A stretch of DNA of 27,183 nt from Alphaproteobacteria bacterium (GCA_006844765.1 SPJV01000153.1:1-27183), one strand, 5' to 3'. Shown: positions 7,557 to 16,538, counted from the stretch's first letter. Numbers and translations: made by a program. The notes: a model not told the origin generated them from the letters alone.

Positions 7557-8762
7557 ATGATGCCGACTGCAGGAAATAAAAGTAAACAAGACCGCCGTAT
7601 GCCCCGGCGGCTCGTTGCGGTGACCGATGATCCGGACCTATGCGATGGCCTCAATCGGCTTGCGGATGGGCGTGGCGTGCCGTTGCCCGATATCCTGCCC
7701 TCTGCGGTGCTCCCCGATCTCTCAACTGAAATTGATAGGCGGACGGAGCTACTGCTTCTTGATGTTGAGCAGGTCGATGATCCGCTCTCCGCAACGGCGG
7801 CGGCGGTGTCTGATACGCGCGCGCGGGTCGTGGTGTTCGGACGGCAAAATGACGTGAGCCTTTTTCGCGCGTTGAGTGATGCCGGTGCTGCGGATTATCT
7901 GCTGAAACCGATAGATGACACTGACCTGAAGGAGGCTATCTGGGTCGGTGATCAAGCCGCGCCACTTCTCGCCAACCCGGCGGAGGAAGCTGCACCTCGT
8001 GTGAATTTGGTCATGGGTGCCCGTGGCGGTGTTGGGGCGTCTACATTGGCGGTGTGCATGGCCTGGTGGGTGGCCGAGCGCCTGGGACAACAGACTGGGT
8101 TGGTCGATCTTGATCTTAGTTTTGGGACCACAGCCCTCTCGCTGGATCTCCTACCGGGGCGTGGATTGCGGGATGCGCTTGAGAATCCATCCCGTATCGA
8201 CCCGTTGTTTGTCGGTAGCGCCATGGTGAATGCCACTGATGCACTCTTTGTCCTGGCCGCAGAAGACCCTTTGGAGGCGCCGATCTCGATAGAACCTCAA
8301 GCCCTGACAGCCTTGGTTGATGCGCTAAAGGAGACGTTCCCCAGCCTGATCATTGATGTGCCCCGCACACTCGTCCCGGCGGCGGGGGAGCTGATTGACT
8401 GCGCGGACACGGCAACCGTGATGACCGAGTTAACCCTGTCCGGCCTGCGCGATGCGATCCGGGTGAGGGATTACTTGCGGGAACGGGATAGCGCCCCTGC
8501 AATCTCTGTCGTTGCGAGCCTGCCGGAGGCAGGGCGCCCGGCACTGGATCGGCGGGAGTTTGAACGCGGGCTGGAGGGAGCGATTGATTGGATGTTGCCG
8601 CGTGCGCCTAAACAGATGGCACGGGCGGCGTCCGACGGGGTGCCCTTGGTCAGCCACTTGCCCAAGCGTCATGCATACGTAACGGCGGTGGCTGACCTGG
8701 CTGGGCGGTGCGTATCGAGCACTGAGAGCAAGACAAAGAGGCGGCGCCTATGGCCCTGGTAG
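7557..8762 (+). CDS. cpaE: Tad localisation protein CpaE/TadZ (MinD/ParA-like)
   Basis: A 401-aa protein with an N-terminal receiver-like domain (about residues 18-130, ending AGAADYLLKPI as in response regulators) and a C-terminal MinD/ParA-type ATPase domain. TadZ/CpaE proteins localise the pilus machine to the cell pole. The deviant P-loop reads GARGGVGASTL (about 152-162): the signature lysine of ParA/MinD is Arg and the second P-loop lysine is Ala. Such degeneration is known for TadZ, but loss of both lysines suggests that this protein binds nucleotide without normal hydrolysis. VDLDLSFG (Walker A'-associated) and LIIDVPR (Walker B-like) are kept. An ATG one codon later is an equally good start. 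It overlaps cpaF by 13 bp. Confidence 0.9.
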   Translation: MMPTAGNKSKQDRRMPRRLVAVTDDPDLCDGLNRLADGRGVPLPDILPSAVLPDLSTEIDRRTELLLLDVEQVDDPLSATAAAVSDTRARVVVFGRQNDVSLFRALSDAGAADYLLKPIDDTDLKEAIWVGDQAAPLLANPAEEAAPRVNLVMGARGGVGASTLAVCMAWWVAERLGQQTGLVDLDLSFGTTALSLDLLPGRGLRDALENPSRIDPLFVGSAMVNATDALFVLAAEDPLEAPISIEPQALTALVDALKETFPSLIIDVPRTLVPAAGELIDCADTATVMTELTLSGLRDAIRVRDYLRERDSAPAISVVASLPEAGRPALDRREFERGLEGAIDWMLPRAPKQMARAASDGVPLVSHLPKRHAYVTAVADLAGRCVSSTESKTKRRRLWPW

Positions 8763-10405
8763 ACGATATAGCCGATCGCGTTGCCCGGAAGCGGCGGGAT
8801 GACGTGCCAGCGGTAGACCTTGCTGCACTTACCGAACGCATATTGCCGGCCTGCGATGCGATGCTGCGGCAAATGCAGGCAACACAGTCTCTTGGCATTG
8901 ATGGCACGGCGCGGGGCGTCCGGGCGGAAGCTGTCAGTCTCTGGATTGATCGCTTCCTGGCGGAGGAACGATTAACGCTGAACCCGCTTCAACGACGCAA
9001 CCTCGTGACGACGTTATTAAATCAACATTACCGGCAGACAACGGATGCGGCCCCGGCATTTCGGGCGCCGGTGGATACGATCTCGGGCCTGGTTGCGGAG
9101 ACTTCCGAGGATACGCAGCCCGTGCCACCCTCACGCAGCGCCAGCCAGGAAAGTGTCGAGGCCGCAGCGGCGACAATCCGCCCCCTCATGATGGAGGAAA
9201 TTGACGTCGCGGCGGCGGCGGAGCTTGATCGGGCGTCCCTCGCGCAGGAAATATCGGCGATGATGCCGGAACTACTTGCGTCATCATCGCTCAGGCTGAA
9301 CGCCTTGGAGCAGCGGGATCTGATCACGCTTCTGGTTAATGACATGCTGGGATTGGGACCGCTTGAGAAACTATTGGCCGATGCGGCGGTGACCGACATT
9401 CTGGTAAATGGCCCGAACCAGATCTATGTGGAACGCGGTGGCAAGCTGGTGCTGAGCGACATCGTTTTTCGGGACGACCGGCATGTGATGATGGTCGCAA
9501 CACGGATCGTCAGCCGCATCGGTCGGCGGATCGATGAATCAAGCCCAATGTGCGATGCGCGTCTCGCCGATGGCAGCCGGGTCAATATCATTATTCCGCC
9601 CCTGGCGATTGATGGGCCATCGATTTCCATCCGGAAGTTTTCGGAAAAGAAGATCACACTTCAGGTGATGGCGTCTCAGGGCAATATCTCTCCGGCAATG
9701 GAAACGGTCCTGCAGGTTGCGGCGCGGGCGCGGCTGAACATCATCATCTCGGGCGGGACAGGTTCCGGCAAAACCACATTGCTTAATGCCTTGAGCCGCA
9801 TGATCGATGTGGGGGAGCGGATCGTGACCATCGAAGATGCCGCCGAGCTGCAATTGCAGCAACCCCATGTCGTCCGCCTGGAAACCCGACCCGCCAATTT
9901 AGAGGGGCAGGGGGAAATTACCATGCGGGACCTGCTTAAGAACTCACTCAGAATGCGCCCGGACCGGATCATCTTGGGGGAGGTCCGCGGCTCCGAGGCC
10001 ATCGACATGTTACAGGCGATGAATACTGGCCACGAGGGCTCGATGTGTACGGTTCATGCGAATAACCCCCGTGAGGCGCTGACCCGGCTTGAAAACATGG
10101 TTGGGATGGCCGGGATTAATCTGCCGGCCAAGGCGATACGAACTCAGATCGCCGCAGCCGTTGAAATGATCGTGCAGGTCAGCCGGATGCGCGACGGCAT
10201 GCGCCGCATCACGAGTGTAACTGAAGTCGTTGGGATGGAAGGCGACGTGATAACAACGCAAGAACTCTTCGCCTATCGATTTGAAGGGGAAGGGGATGAT
10301 GGGCGATTGCTCGGTCGCTTCGATCCCGCGGGGCTCCGCCCGGCCTCCGCAGAGAAAGCGGCCTATTTCGGACTTGAGAAGAGCCTGTTGAGGGCATTGT
10401 CATGA
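8750..10405 (+). CDS. cpaF: Tad secretion ATPase CpaF/TadA with extended N-terminus
   Basis: A 551-aa hexameric type II/IV secretion ATPase that powers Flp pilus assembly. Walker A GGTGSGKT is at 335-342, the Walker B region IILGEVRG at 407-414, and the His box TGHEGSMCTVHAN at 427-439. The N-domain VTDILVNGPNQIYVERGG is at 214-231. It is longer than I expect for the family (usually about 420-500 aa). The excess is an N-terminal helical segment (1-130), whose end, about residues 75-94, resembles residues 180-199: both fit LxLNxLxxR[ND]L[VI]TxL[LV]N. This looks like an internal duplication. The start is supported by GAGG about 8 nt upstream, inside cpaE. Confidence 0.95.
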   Translation: MALVDDIADRVARKRRDDVPAVDLAALTERILPACDAMLRQMQATQSLGIDGTARGVRAEAVSLWIDRFLAEERLTLNPLQRRNLVTTLLNQHYRQTTDAAPAFRAPVDTISGLVAETSEDTQPVPPSRSASQESVEAAAATIRPLMMEEIDVAAAAELDRASLAQEISAMMPELLASSSLRLNALEQRDLITLLVNDMLGLGPLEKLLADAAVTDILVNGPNQIYVERGGKLVLSDIVFRDDRHVMMVATRIVSRIGRRIDESSPMCDARLADGSRVNIIIPPLAIDGPSISIRKFSEKKITLQVMASQGNISPAMETVLQVAARARLNIIISGGTGSGKTTLLNALSRMIDVGERIVTIEDAAELQLQQPHVVRLETRPANLEGQGEITMRDLLKNSLRMRPDRIILGEVRGSEAIDMLQAMNTGHEGSMCTVHANNPREALTRLENMVGMAGINLPAKAIRTQIAAAVEMIVQVSRMRDGMRRITSVTEVVGMEGDVITTQELFAYRFEGEGDDGRLLGRFDPAGLRPASAEKAAYFGLEKSLLRALS

Positions 10406-11421
10406 TGACGGCGGTGGAAGAATTTCTCGTGGTCATGCGCAATGCGCTCTCTGGCGAAAATGTGCTGATTTGGAGTGTCGCGCTGGCTTCCGCTATCGCC
10501 GTGTTGATGCTGGTGCCTCTATTTGATTCCGGACGAAAGAAACGGGCAGCGCGCCTGCACCGCGTCAGCAATGGGGCAGATCGGGCTTCTCTGGCTGTCG
10601 TACGAAATAGCAGCATTCGACGCCGGGATGGGGAGGCCGGGCTTGCCGGCAGTCTGGCCCGGCTGGTGCCGCAGCCGAAATTGCTGGCGGGACGCTTGTC
10701 CCGAACTGGAAAACCGCTCGGCCCCGGGATCTATGCGATTATATGCATCGGCTGTGCGATTGGCAGTGGGGGCGTCCTGCATCTGTGGGGCGGGTTGCCA
10801 CCGCTGGCGACATTGCTTGGCGGGATAGCTCTTGGCTTACTCCTCCCCCATCTATGGGTTGGGCGCGCAATTGACCGTCGGGAGGCTGCGTTCCTGAAGA
10901 ACCTGCCGGAAGGGATTGATGTGATGGTTCGGGGGCTTAAGGCTGGTCTTCCGATCACCGAATCCCTGGCCGCCGCAGGTAAGGAGGCATCCGAACCGGT
11001 GGGTGGCATCTTCCGGGCGGCATCGGACCTGATCCGAATGGGCCGCCCGATTGAAGAGGCGATAGAAAAGACCGCAGAGCGGATGTCAGTGCCGGAACTG
11101 CGCTTCCTGGCGATCACGCTGTCAGTCCAGAAAGAGACAGGTGGAAATCTGACTGAAACCTTGGCCAATCTTTCCGATATCCTCCGCCGCCGGCGTCAGA
11201 TGAAGCTGAAGGTGAGGGCGGTGTCGTCGGAGGCACGGGCAAGTGCCATGATCCTCGGGTCTTTGCCTTTCGTAATGTTCGCGATCTTGCTCCTGGTTAA
11301 CCGGGGCTATGTGATGCAGCTCTTCGATGATCCGCGCGGCCATATGTTGGTCGGTGTCGGACTTGGCAGTATTGCAGCCGGAATCCTCGTGATGGCGAAA
11401 ATGATCAAGTTCGATATTTAG
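10402..11421 (+). CDS. tadB: Tad inner-membrane platform protein TadB
   Basis: A 339-aa T2SSF-domain protein of the inner membrane. Hydrophobic helices lie at about 20-41, 110-130, 132-152, 285-303 and 312-332. The cytoplasmic T2SSF domain between them contains FLKNLPEGIDVMVRGLKAGLPI (core LPEGIDVMVRGLKAG) and TLSVQKETGGNLTETLANLS, both typical of TadB. TadB and TadC together form the platform on which CpaF acts. Start ATG overlaps the cpaF stop (ATGATGA), consistent with coupled translation. A tandem ATG one codon later could also be used. Confidence 0.93.
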   Translation: MMTAVEEFLVVMRNALSGENVLIWSVALASAIAVLMLVPLFDSGRKKRAARLHRVSNGADRASLAVVRNSSIRRRDGEAGLAGSLARLVPQPKLLAGRLSRTGKPLGPGIYAIICIGCAIGSGGVLHLWGGLPPLATLLGGIALGLLLPHLWVGRAIDRREAAFLKNLPEGIDVMVRGLKAGLPITESLAAAGKEASEPVGGIFRAASDLIRMGRPIEEAIEKTAERMSVPELRFLAITLSVQKETGGNLTETLANLSDILRRRRQMKLKVRAVSSEARASAMILGSLPFVMFAILLLVNRGYVMQLFDDPRGHMLVGVGLGSIAAGILVMAKMIKFDI

Positions 11422-11433
11422 GGGGTGGCGATC

Positions 11434-12405
11434 ATGTTGGAAGATATCTTTCCCGGCCTGGCCACTGAAACCATCGTAACGCTAAGTGTTGGCGTTGCAG
11501 CCTTCCTCACCCTCGTCGCGGTTTGGCTGCCCTTGGTTGAGCGTGCGGAAGGAGCAAAGCGCATTCGCGCCGTCGTTGCGCGCCGCGATGAGCTGTCACT
11601 GATCGCAAAGGCCCCGGCGCGGCGCGGGGGATTAAAGGCGCAAGGGCTTGGTGTCGCCGGTGCGGTTGTTACCCGGCTCCGTTTGTTGAAGGGAAAACAG
11701 GCGGAGGCCGCGCGCCTCAAGCTTCAGCGGGCGGGATATCGCAGTAAGGATGCGCTTACCGTATTCCTGTTTGCCAAATTGGCGGGCCCTGGCGTTTTTG
11801 GAGGGCTGGCGGCGTTTTGGCTTTATGGTTTCGGTTTTGAGGCGATACCAGTCCCGTTGAAGCTACCTGTGGCGGCCTTTGCTGTGCTGGTAGGGTTTTT
11901 TCTGCCGGATATTCTTGTTCGAAATCAAGCGGATAAGCGGCGGGAAAAGCTGCGCCGGGCCATGCCGGATGCACTCGATCTGTTGGTGATCTGTGCGGAG
12001 GCCGGATTGACGCTGGATGCGGCATTGGCCCGCGTCGCGCGGGAGGTTGGCTCGGGCAGTCCAGAACTAGCGGAAGAACTTGAACTGACGGCCGTGGAGC
12101 TTGGCTTTCTGCCCGAACGTCGTCAGGCGCTAGAAAATCTGGAAAAACGAACAGGCCTTCCAGGCGTGACGGCGCTGGTTGGGACGCTTGCCCAGGCGGA
12201 GAAATATGGGACGCCTCTGGCGCAGTCACTTCGGGTTCTTGCGCGCGAAATGCGGGATGAACGGTTGATGCGGGCCGAAGAAAAGGCTGCGCGCTTACCG
12301 GCGACGCTGACAGTGCCGATGGTGATTTTTATCATGCCGGCCTTGTTCATCGTGCTGATCGGGCCGGCAATTCTGCGGGTGTTGGACTCACTGGGTGCGC
12401 TTTAG
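11434..12405 (+). CDS. tadC: Tad inner-membrane platform protein TadC
   Basis: A 323-aa second T2SSF-domain platform protein. Helices lie near the N-terminus (about 12-30), in the middle (about 108-155) and at the C-terminus (about 295-318). The diagnostic T2SSF block is AMPDALDLLVICAEAGLTLD in the middle and LVGTLAQAEKYGTPLAQSLR toward the end. I chose ATG 11434 because AGGGGG at 11420-11425 sits 8 nt upstream; the GTG at 11425 lies inside that site. This is the last gene of the Tad operon in the window. It ends 8 bp from the stop of a convergent gene, so no TadD, TadE, TadF or TadG gene follows here. Confidence 0.92.
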   Translation: MLEDIFPGLATETIVTLSVGVAAFLTLVAVWLPLVERAEGAKRIRAVVARRDELSLIAKAPARRGGLKAQGLGVAGAVVTRLRLLKGKQAEAARLKLQRAGYRSKDALTVFLFAKLAGPGVFGGLAAFWLYGFGFEAIPVPLKLPVAAFAVLVGFFLPDILVRNQADKRREKLRRAMPDALDLLVICAEAGLTLDAALARVAREVGSGSPELAEELELTAVELGFLPERRQALENLEKRTGLPGVTALVGTLAQAEKYGTPLAQSLRVLAREMRDERLMRAEEKAARLPATLTVPMVIFIMPALFIVLIGPAILRVLDSLGAL

Positions 12406-12413
12406 GGCGGTGC

Positions 12414-12920
12414 TTAACCCTGACAGAGCAGCACGATCGTCAGCAGGCCCCATCCGACCAGAAAGAAATGGGTGACCTGCGTACCTTCATGTCCCAGCCA
12501 ATAGGCGAAATGGTTGCCGACCACCAGCATCCCACCCCAGATGCAGGAGAAAATAACCGTCGCCAGGATCGCCGCCGCCCGCGCGGTTTCTGCATCGATT
12601 AAGCCGAGCGTAGCCGCCGCCAATCCGATTGTTGCAAGTGACAGGGTCAGGGCGGCGATGAATTCAACCGCAACGATGCTCTTGAACGCAAAACCTCGCG
12701 TGGCGCGGGATGTAAGTCGACGGTGCTTAATTAATGCATAGTCATCCGGATAAAGCTCTTCAATCCGGCGCAGTGTAAGCACATCCTCTACGGAGGCACG
12801 ATTGGTCGAGGGGTAGAGGATATTGTCGCGCACGCCTGTGAACATCCAGCCGGCGAGAAATGCGACTGCAATGGTCTGTGCAACGAGGATGGCAAATTCA
12901 ATTAGCGGAACTTCAGTCAC
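12414..12920 (-). CDS. Small four-helix membrane protein, DUF2165-like
   Basis: A 168-aa integral membrane protein with hydrophobic helices at about 8-28, 78-103, 113-132 and 147-166. The polar loop after helix 1 holds DNILYPSTNRASVEDVLTL, and the last two helices are joined by GNHFAYWLGHEG. This arrangement resembles the DUF2165 family of predicted small integral membrane proteins, but I hold the assignment with moderate confidence only. It starts with GTG, preceded by GAGG that lies in a small palindrome (TTTCGA-GGCG-TCGAAA in the coding strand). It lies downstream of trpE in the same direction, with a 127-bp gap that probably contains its own promoter. Confidence 0.65.
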   Translation of the reverse strand: MTEVPLIEFAILVAQTIAVAFLAGWMFTGVRDNILYPSTNRASVEDVLTLRRIEELYPDDYALIKHRRLTSRATRGFAFKSIVAVEFIAALTLSLATIGLAAATLGLIDAETARAAAILATVIFSCIWGGMLVVGNHFAYWLGHEGTQVTHFFLVGWGLLTIVLLCQG

Positions 12921-12973
12921 TTTCGACGCCTCGAAAGGATAGGGTTATGCGTGCAGACAATACCGTCACGCAT
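12921..12973 (-). repeat. Two inverted repeats upstream of the DUF2165-like gene
   Basis: TTTCGA/TCGAAA (12921-12926 and 12931-12936, 4-bp spacer) sits directly at the start codon and covers part of the ribosome binding site. ATGCGTG/CACGCAT (12947-12953 and 12967-12973, 13-bp spacer) is a perfect 7-bp inverted repeat just upstream. The second could be a repressor operator or an RNA hairpin; the first could modulate translation. The rest of the 12921-13047 gap contains a TTGACA-like box (coding strand) without a good -10. Confidence 0.4.
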
Positions 12974-13047
12974 GGGTCCTCTTTGTCCCGAGTACCAGCT
13001 GGTGAAGAAAATTTTTTGCGCGAAGGGGCACCGCTGTCAAGCCGGTG

Positions 13048-14556
13048 TTAGTTCCTCCCCGCAGCAAATCGCACGGCTTCCTGTGCAGCGCGGATCAAAG
13101 CGCGGGCCTTGTTGACGCATTCCTGATGTTCGGACGCTGGATCGCTATCTGCCACCACCCCAGCGCCGGCCTGGACGATCATCTTTCCGTCCTTCACCAC
13201 GGCAGTACGCAGCGCGATACAAGTATCCATCGCCCCATCCGCTCCGAAATATCCGATACAACCGGCATAGATGCCCCGTCGGTCACTTTCCAGCTCATCG
13301 ATGATCTGCATCGCGCGAACCTTTGGCGCACCGGAAACAGTCCCTGCCGGGAAGCCGGCCATCAACGCTTTCAGCCCATCCAGACCTGCGCGGATCTTTC
13401 CTTCGACGTTGGAGACGATATGCATGACATGGGAGTAGCGTTCGACGATGAACTGATCGGTAACCTTGACCGATCCGATTTCGGCGACCCGTCCAACATC
13501 ATTCCGGCCGAGGTCGAGCAGCATCAGGTGTTCCGCACGCTCTTTCGGATCGGCCAGCAGGTCCTTTTCCAGGGCCTCGTCTTCGTCCCGTGTCTCGCCG
13601 CGTTTCCTGGTGCCTGCGATTGGGCGGATGGTAACGGTTTCATCGCGGAGACGGACCAGAATCTCTGGGCTGGATCCGACAATCGAGAACCCTCTGAAGG
13701 CGAGATAAAATAGGAAAGGAGAGGGGTTTGTCCGCCGCAAAGCACGGTAGAGGGAGAACGGCGGCAGATCGAAAGGCAGCTCAAAGCGCTGACTTAGGAC
13801 GACCTGGAAGATATCGCCGGCGAGGATGAACTCCTTCGCCTTGCGAACCATCGCCTTGAAGCCATCCGGTGTCATGTTGGAGACCGGCTCTCCATCCTCC
13901 GGCTGCTTGGACCGCTGCCCGGTGCCATAGGGCAGGCTGCGCTCCAGATCAGCGCGAACATCGGCCAGTCGCTCCATCGCCTTCTCATAGGCGGCTTCGG
14001 GGCTGGTGTCCTCGCTAGGCCGAACCGGCGTCACCAGGGTCACGACATCCTCGATACTATCGAAAATCGCGATCAGGGTCGGGCGGGTGAACAGGCCATC
14101 CGGCGTGCCCAGGATATCGGTGTTTTCATCCGGGATACGCTCAACCAGGCGGACGGTGTCGTAGCCCATGTAGCCGACAAGGCCGGCTGCCATCGGCGGG
14201 AGTGCCTCCGGTAACTCAATCTTGGCCGCTTCGATCAGATCGCGCAGGCTTTCCAGAGCCGGTTTTTCTTCCGACTTGAAGTCATGGGGATCGATCAAAG
14301 CGCGATGGTTAATTTCCGCCTGATCACCATTGCAGCGCCACAGCACATCAGGCCGCATGCCCATGAAGGAATAACGGCCCCGGATCGCTCCACCTTCGAC
14401 GGATTCGAACAGGAAACTGTCAGGCCTGCCATCCGCTAGTTTCAGGAAAGCGGAAACCGGCGTTTCAAGATCAGCGACCAGATCCGTCCACACGACCTGA
14501 GCCTGACCCGCCAGATAGGTTTCCCGGAAGCTCTCAAAATCGGGGGAGACGTCCAT
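13048..14556 (-). CDS. trpE: Anthranilate synthase component I
   Basis: A 502-aa chorismate-binding enzyme that makes anthranilate from chorismate, the first step of tryptophan synthesis. The N-terminal tryptophan feedback site is visible as FLFESVEGGAIRGRYSFMG (about 48-66). The chorismate-binding domain has GSSPEILVRLRDETVTIRPIAGTRKRG in its conserved pieces (SSPEIL, PIAGTRKRG), DLGRNDVGRVAEIGSV, GTVSGAPKVRAMQIIDELE and the C-terminal GAGVVADSDPASEHQEC. Length is normal for a stand-alone TrpE without fused glutamine amidotransferase. It starts 11 bp after the ppiD stop, so ppiD-trpE is one operon. The glutaminase partner trpG and trpDC are not adjacent, since a DUF2165-like gene and the Tad locus follow. 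Confidence 0.96.
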   Translation of the reverse strand: MDVSPDFESFRETYLAGQAQVVWTDLVADLETPVSAFLKLADGRPDSFLFESVEGGAIRGRYSFMGMRPDVLWRCNGDQAEINHRALIDPHDFKSEEKPALESLRDLIEAAKIELPEALPPMAAGLVGYMGYDTVRLVERIPDENTDILGTPDGLFTRPTLIAIFDSIEDVVTLVTPVRPSEDTSPEAAYEKAMERLADVRADLERSLPYGTGQRSKQPEDGEPVSNMTPDGFKAMVRKAKEFILAGDIFQVVLSQRFELPFDLPPFSLYRALRRTNPSPFLFYLAFRGFSIVGSSPEILVRLRDETVTIRPIAGTRKRGETRDEDEALEKDLLADPKERAEHLMLLDLGRNDVGRVAEIGSVKVTDQFIVERYSHVMHIVSNVEGKIRAGLDGLKALMAGFPAGTVSGAPKVRAMQIIDELESDRRGIYAGCIGYFGADGAMDTCIALRTAVVKDGKMIVQAGAGVVADSDPASEHQECVNKARALIRAAQEAVRFAAGRN

Positions 14557-14567
14557 CAGCCTGCCGC

Positions 14568-16478
14568 TCAGTTCGTCGCTTGGCTATACGCCGTCGGGTC
14601 AATCACATACTCGACCGCGCCGGGTGTAATCTCGATTGAATGACGGTTACGCAGGGCAACGCTTAACTGTTCGATCAAGCCGGTCGTGGTGCTAAGGGCG
14701 AGCCGCTGGGCAATCTGAGCCTTGCCTTCATCATTAATGATTTCGGAGGCCGGTGATACTTTCTCCAGCCGGGCGATCATGGCGCCGCTTGGGCTCGTGC
14801 CATGGGCAATGCTGCCCACCGTGAGGTCGAAAACAGACTTCGCGAGGTCACCCGGCAGTGCCTTGTTATCATCGGCGCGGCCAGTGCGGTTCAGGTTGAC
14901 GATATCAATCCGGACGAGCCCTTCTTTTTCGGCCAATGCGGCTAAATCATCTTGAGCACCGATCTCTTGTGCCAACGTGGCAGCTTTCTTCTCCGTGGCT
15001 TCCTGCCGGCGTTCGGCGATCCAATCAGCCGTGACAGCAGATTTCACTTCATCCAGTGAAGGCAACCGTGTTTCCGTTACGCCATCGACGCGGAGGACGA
15101 AGAAACTGTCATTGTCGCCCTCGATCAGGAAACTCGTTTCGTCCAGCGGTGAGTCAAATGCCGTGTTAAGGAATATTCGGTCGGCTGGCAGGTCTGCGAT
15201 GGCTACGCCGTCGAGCCCGGCGCCCGTTACATCGACCGCATCGGCCTTACTAAGCGGCACTGCGAGACTTTCGGCTGCTTCTTCCAATGTCATACCATCG
15301 CCCAACGCATCATCCAGTTGCTTGGATAGTTCGTAAGACAGGCTCATAGCGTGATCGAGTTTCAAATCGGACTCGATCCGGTCGCGCACATCTTCAATCG
15401 GTTGGACCGAGCCGGCATTGACCGTCTTCACATGGATGATTGAGCGTCCAAACAAACCCTCGACAGGTGTGGAGACACCGCCGGCTTCGAGGCCGAAGGC
15501 AGCATCGGCCAGAGCCGTATCGGGAATGGCGCGGCGGGATAACGTGCCGAGGTCGATTGTGGCTTCATCTACATCAGCGGCTTCCTTAGCAGCTTCCGCG
15601 AAGCTTTTGCCTTCTGCCATCAAGGCTCTGACGTTTGCCTCGACCTCATCATCGGCCAGGATCAATTGTTGGATATGCCGGGTCTCATCCGTCGTGAACT
15701 CACCTTGCCGATCTTCATAGGCTTGAGACACCATGGCTTCATCCAATTCGATTTCGGATGTCAGTGTTTCCGGCGTCAGCGCGATATAGGTGATCTGCCG
15801 ATATTCCGGCTTGCGGTAGTCTTCGATGGCGGCATCAAAGAACTCTTTCAGGGCGGTGTCGCTCGGCGGAGGAATATCAGAAGCGGGCACGGTCGGAACA
15901 GACAAAGCCGTTACATCGCGACGCTCGCCAACAAAGGATACAACTGTATCGACCATGGCGGGGGAGGCCGGAGCGCCGGAGGCAACGGCAGCGACCAGAT
16001 AGTCCCGTGCGACCTCGCCTCGGATCTGGTTGACTACGGCGTCCTCATTTCCACCGGAATAGCGAACATACTGTTGGAACATGGCCCGGTCGAACTGGCC
16101 GAATTGGTTGCGGAAGTCCGGGCTGCTCTCAATCTCCCGACGTACCGCCTCATCGCCGGCGGTTACCTTCATTTCGTTGGCCTCAGCAGAGTACAGGCTG
16201 CGAACGATCAGGCGTTCCAGCGCGCTGTCCACCACACCTAACTGGCGAAGAAGCTCCGGATTGTTCTGATCCAGACCCTGGCGATTGGTTTCCTCCCGCA
16301 CTGCTTCGGAGAGCTGCCGAACCGGAATGTCGATATCGCCGACGGTGGCGGCGGTCGAGACCGAACGCCCGCCGAAGGTATAGTCGGCGACGCCCCAGCC
16401 GGCGAAGCTCAAGACCAGGAGACCGAGAATGATCTTGGCGAAGATCGAGCCAACGGAGGAACGCATTGAACGCAGCAT
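14568..16478 (-). CDS. ppiD: Periplasmic folding chaperone PpiD (SurA-N / PpiC rotamase domains)
   Basis: A 636-aa inner-membrane-anchored peptidyl-prolyl isomerase-like chaperone that assists outer-membrane and secreted protein folding. The start MLRSMRSSVGS is preferred over an upstream in-frame ATG at 16580, because AAGAGG lies just before it and the anchor helix (about residues 11-30, KIILGLLVLSFAGWGVADY) then sits at the N-terminus as in PpiD. A SurA-type N-terminal domain covers about 40-180. A parvulin-like domain follows at about 245-360, with RHIQQLILADD and SRRAIPDTALADAAFGLEAG. The protein ends in a coiled C-terminal region. It is divergent from tpiA, a common alphaproteobacterial arrangement. 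Confidence 0.9.
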   Translation of the reverse strand: MLRSMRSSVGSIFAKIILGLLVLSFAGWGVADYTFGGRSVSTAATVGDIDIPVRQLSEAVREETNRQGLDQNNPELLRQLGVVDSALERLIVRSLYSAEANEMKVTAGDEAVRREIESSPDFRNQFGQFDRAMFQQYVRYSGGNEDAVVNQIRGEVARDYLVAAVASGAPASPAMVDTVVSFVGERRDVTALSVPTVPASDIPPPSDTALKEFFDAAIEDYRKPEYRQITYIALTPETLTSEIELDEAMVSQAYEDRQGEFTTDETRHIQQLILADDEVEANVRALMAEGKSFAEAAKEAADVDEATIDLGTLSRRAIPDTALADAAFGLEAGGVSTPVEGLFGRSIIHVKTVNAGSVQPIEDVRDRIESDLKLDHAMSLSYELSKQLDDALGDGMTLEEAAESLAVPLSKADAVDVTGAGLDGVAIADLPADRIFLNTAFDSPLDETSFLIEGDNDSFFVLRVDGVTETRLPSLDEVKSAVTADWIAERRQEATEKKAATLAQEIGAQDDLAALAEKEGLVRIDIVNLNRTGRADDNKALPGDLAKSVFDLTVGSIAHGTSPSGAMIARLEKVSPASEIINDEGKAQIAQRLALSTTTGLIEQLSVALRNRHSIEITPGAVEYVIDPTAYSQATN

Positions 16479-16538
16479 GGGAAACCTCTTAATCCGAATG
16501 AATACGCCAGGGGTAAAATGCCTGGAAAAGCGGCGCGG

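Noticed and set aside
13045..13713. A 222-codon plus-strand frame opposite trpE
   Set aside because: Lies opposite the conserved chorismate-binding domain; no start signal or domain supports it.
15666..16241. A 191-codon plus-strand frame opposite ppiD
   Set aside because: Antisense shadow; the PpiD frame has clear anchor, SurA-N and rotamase features.
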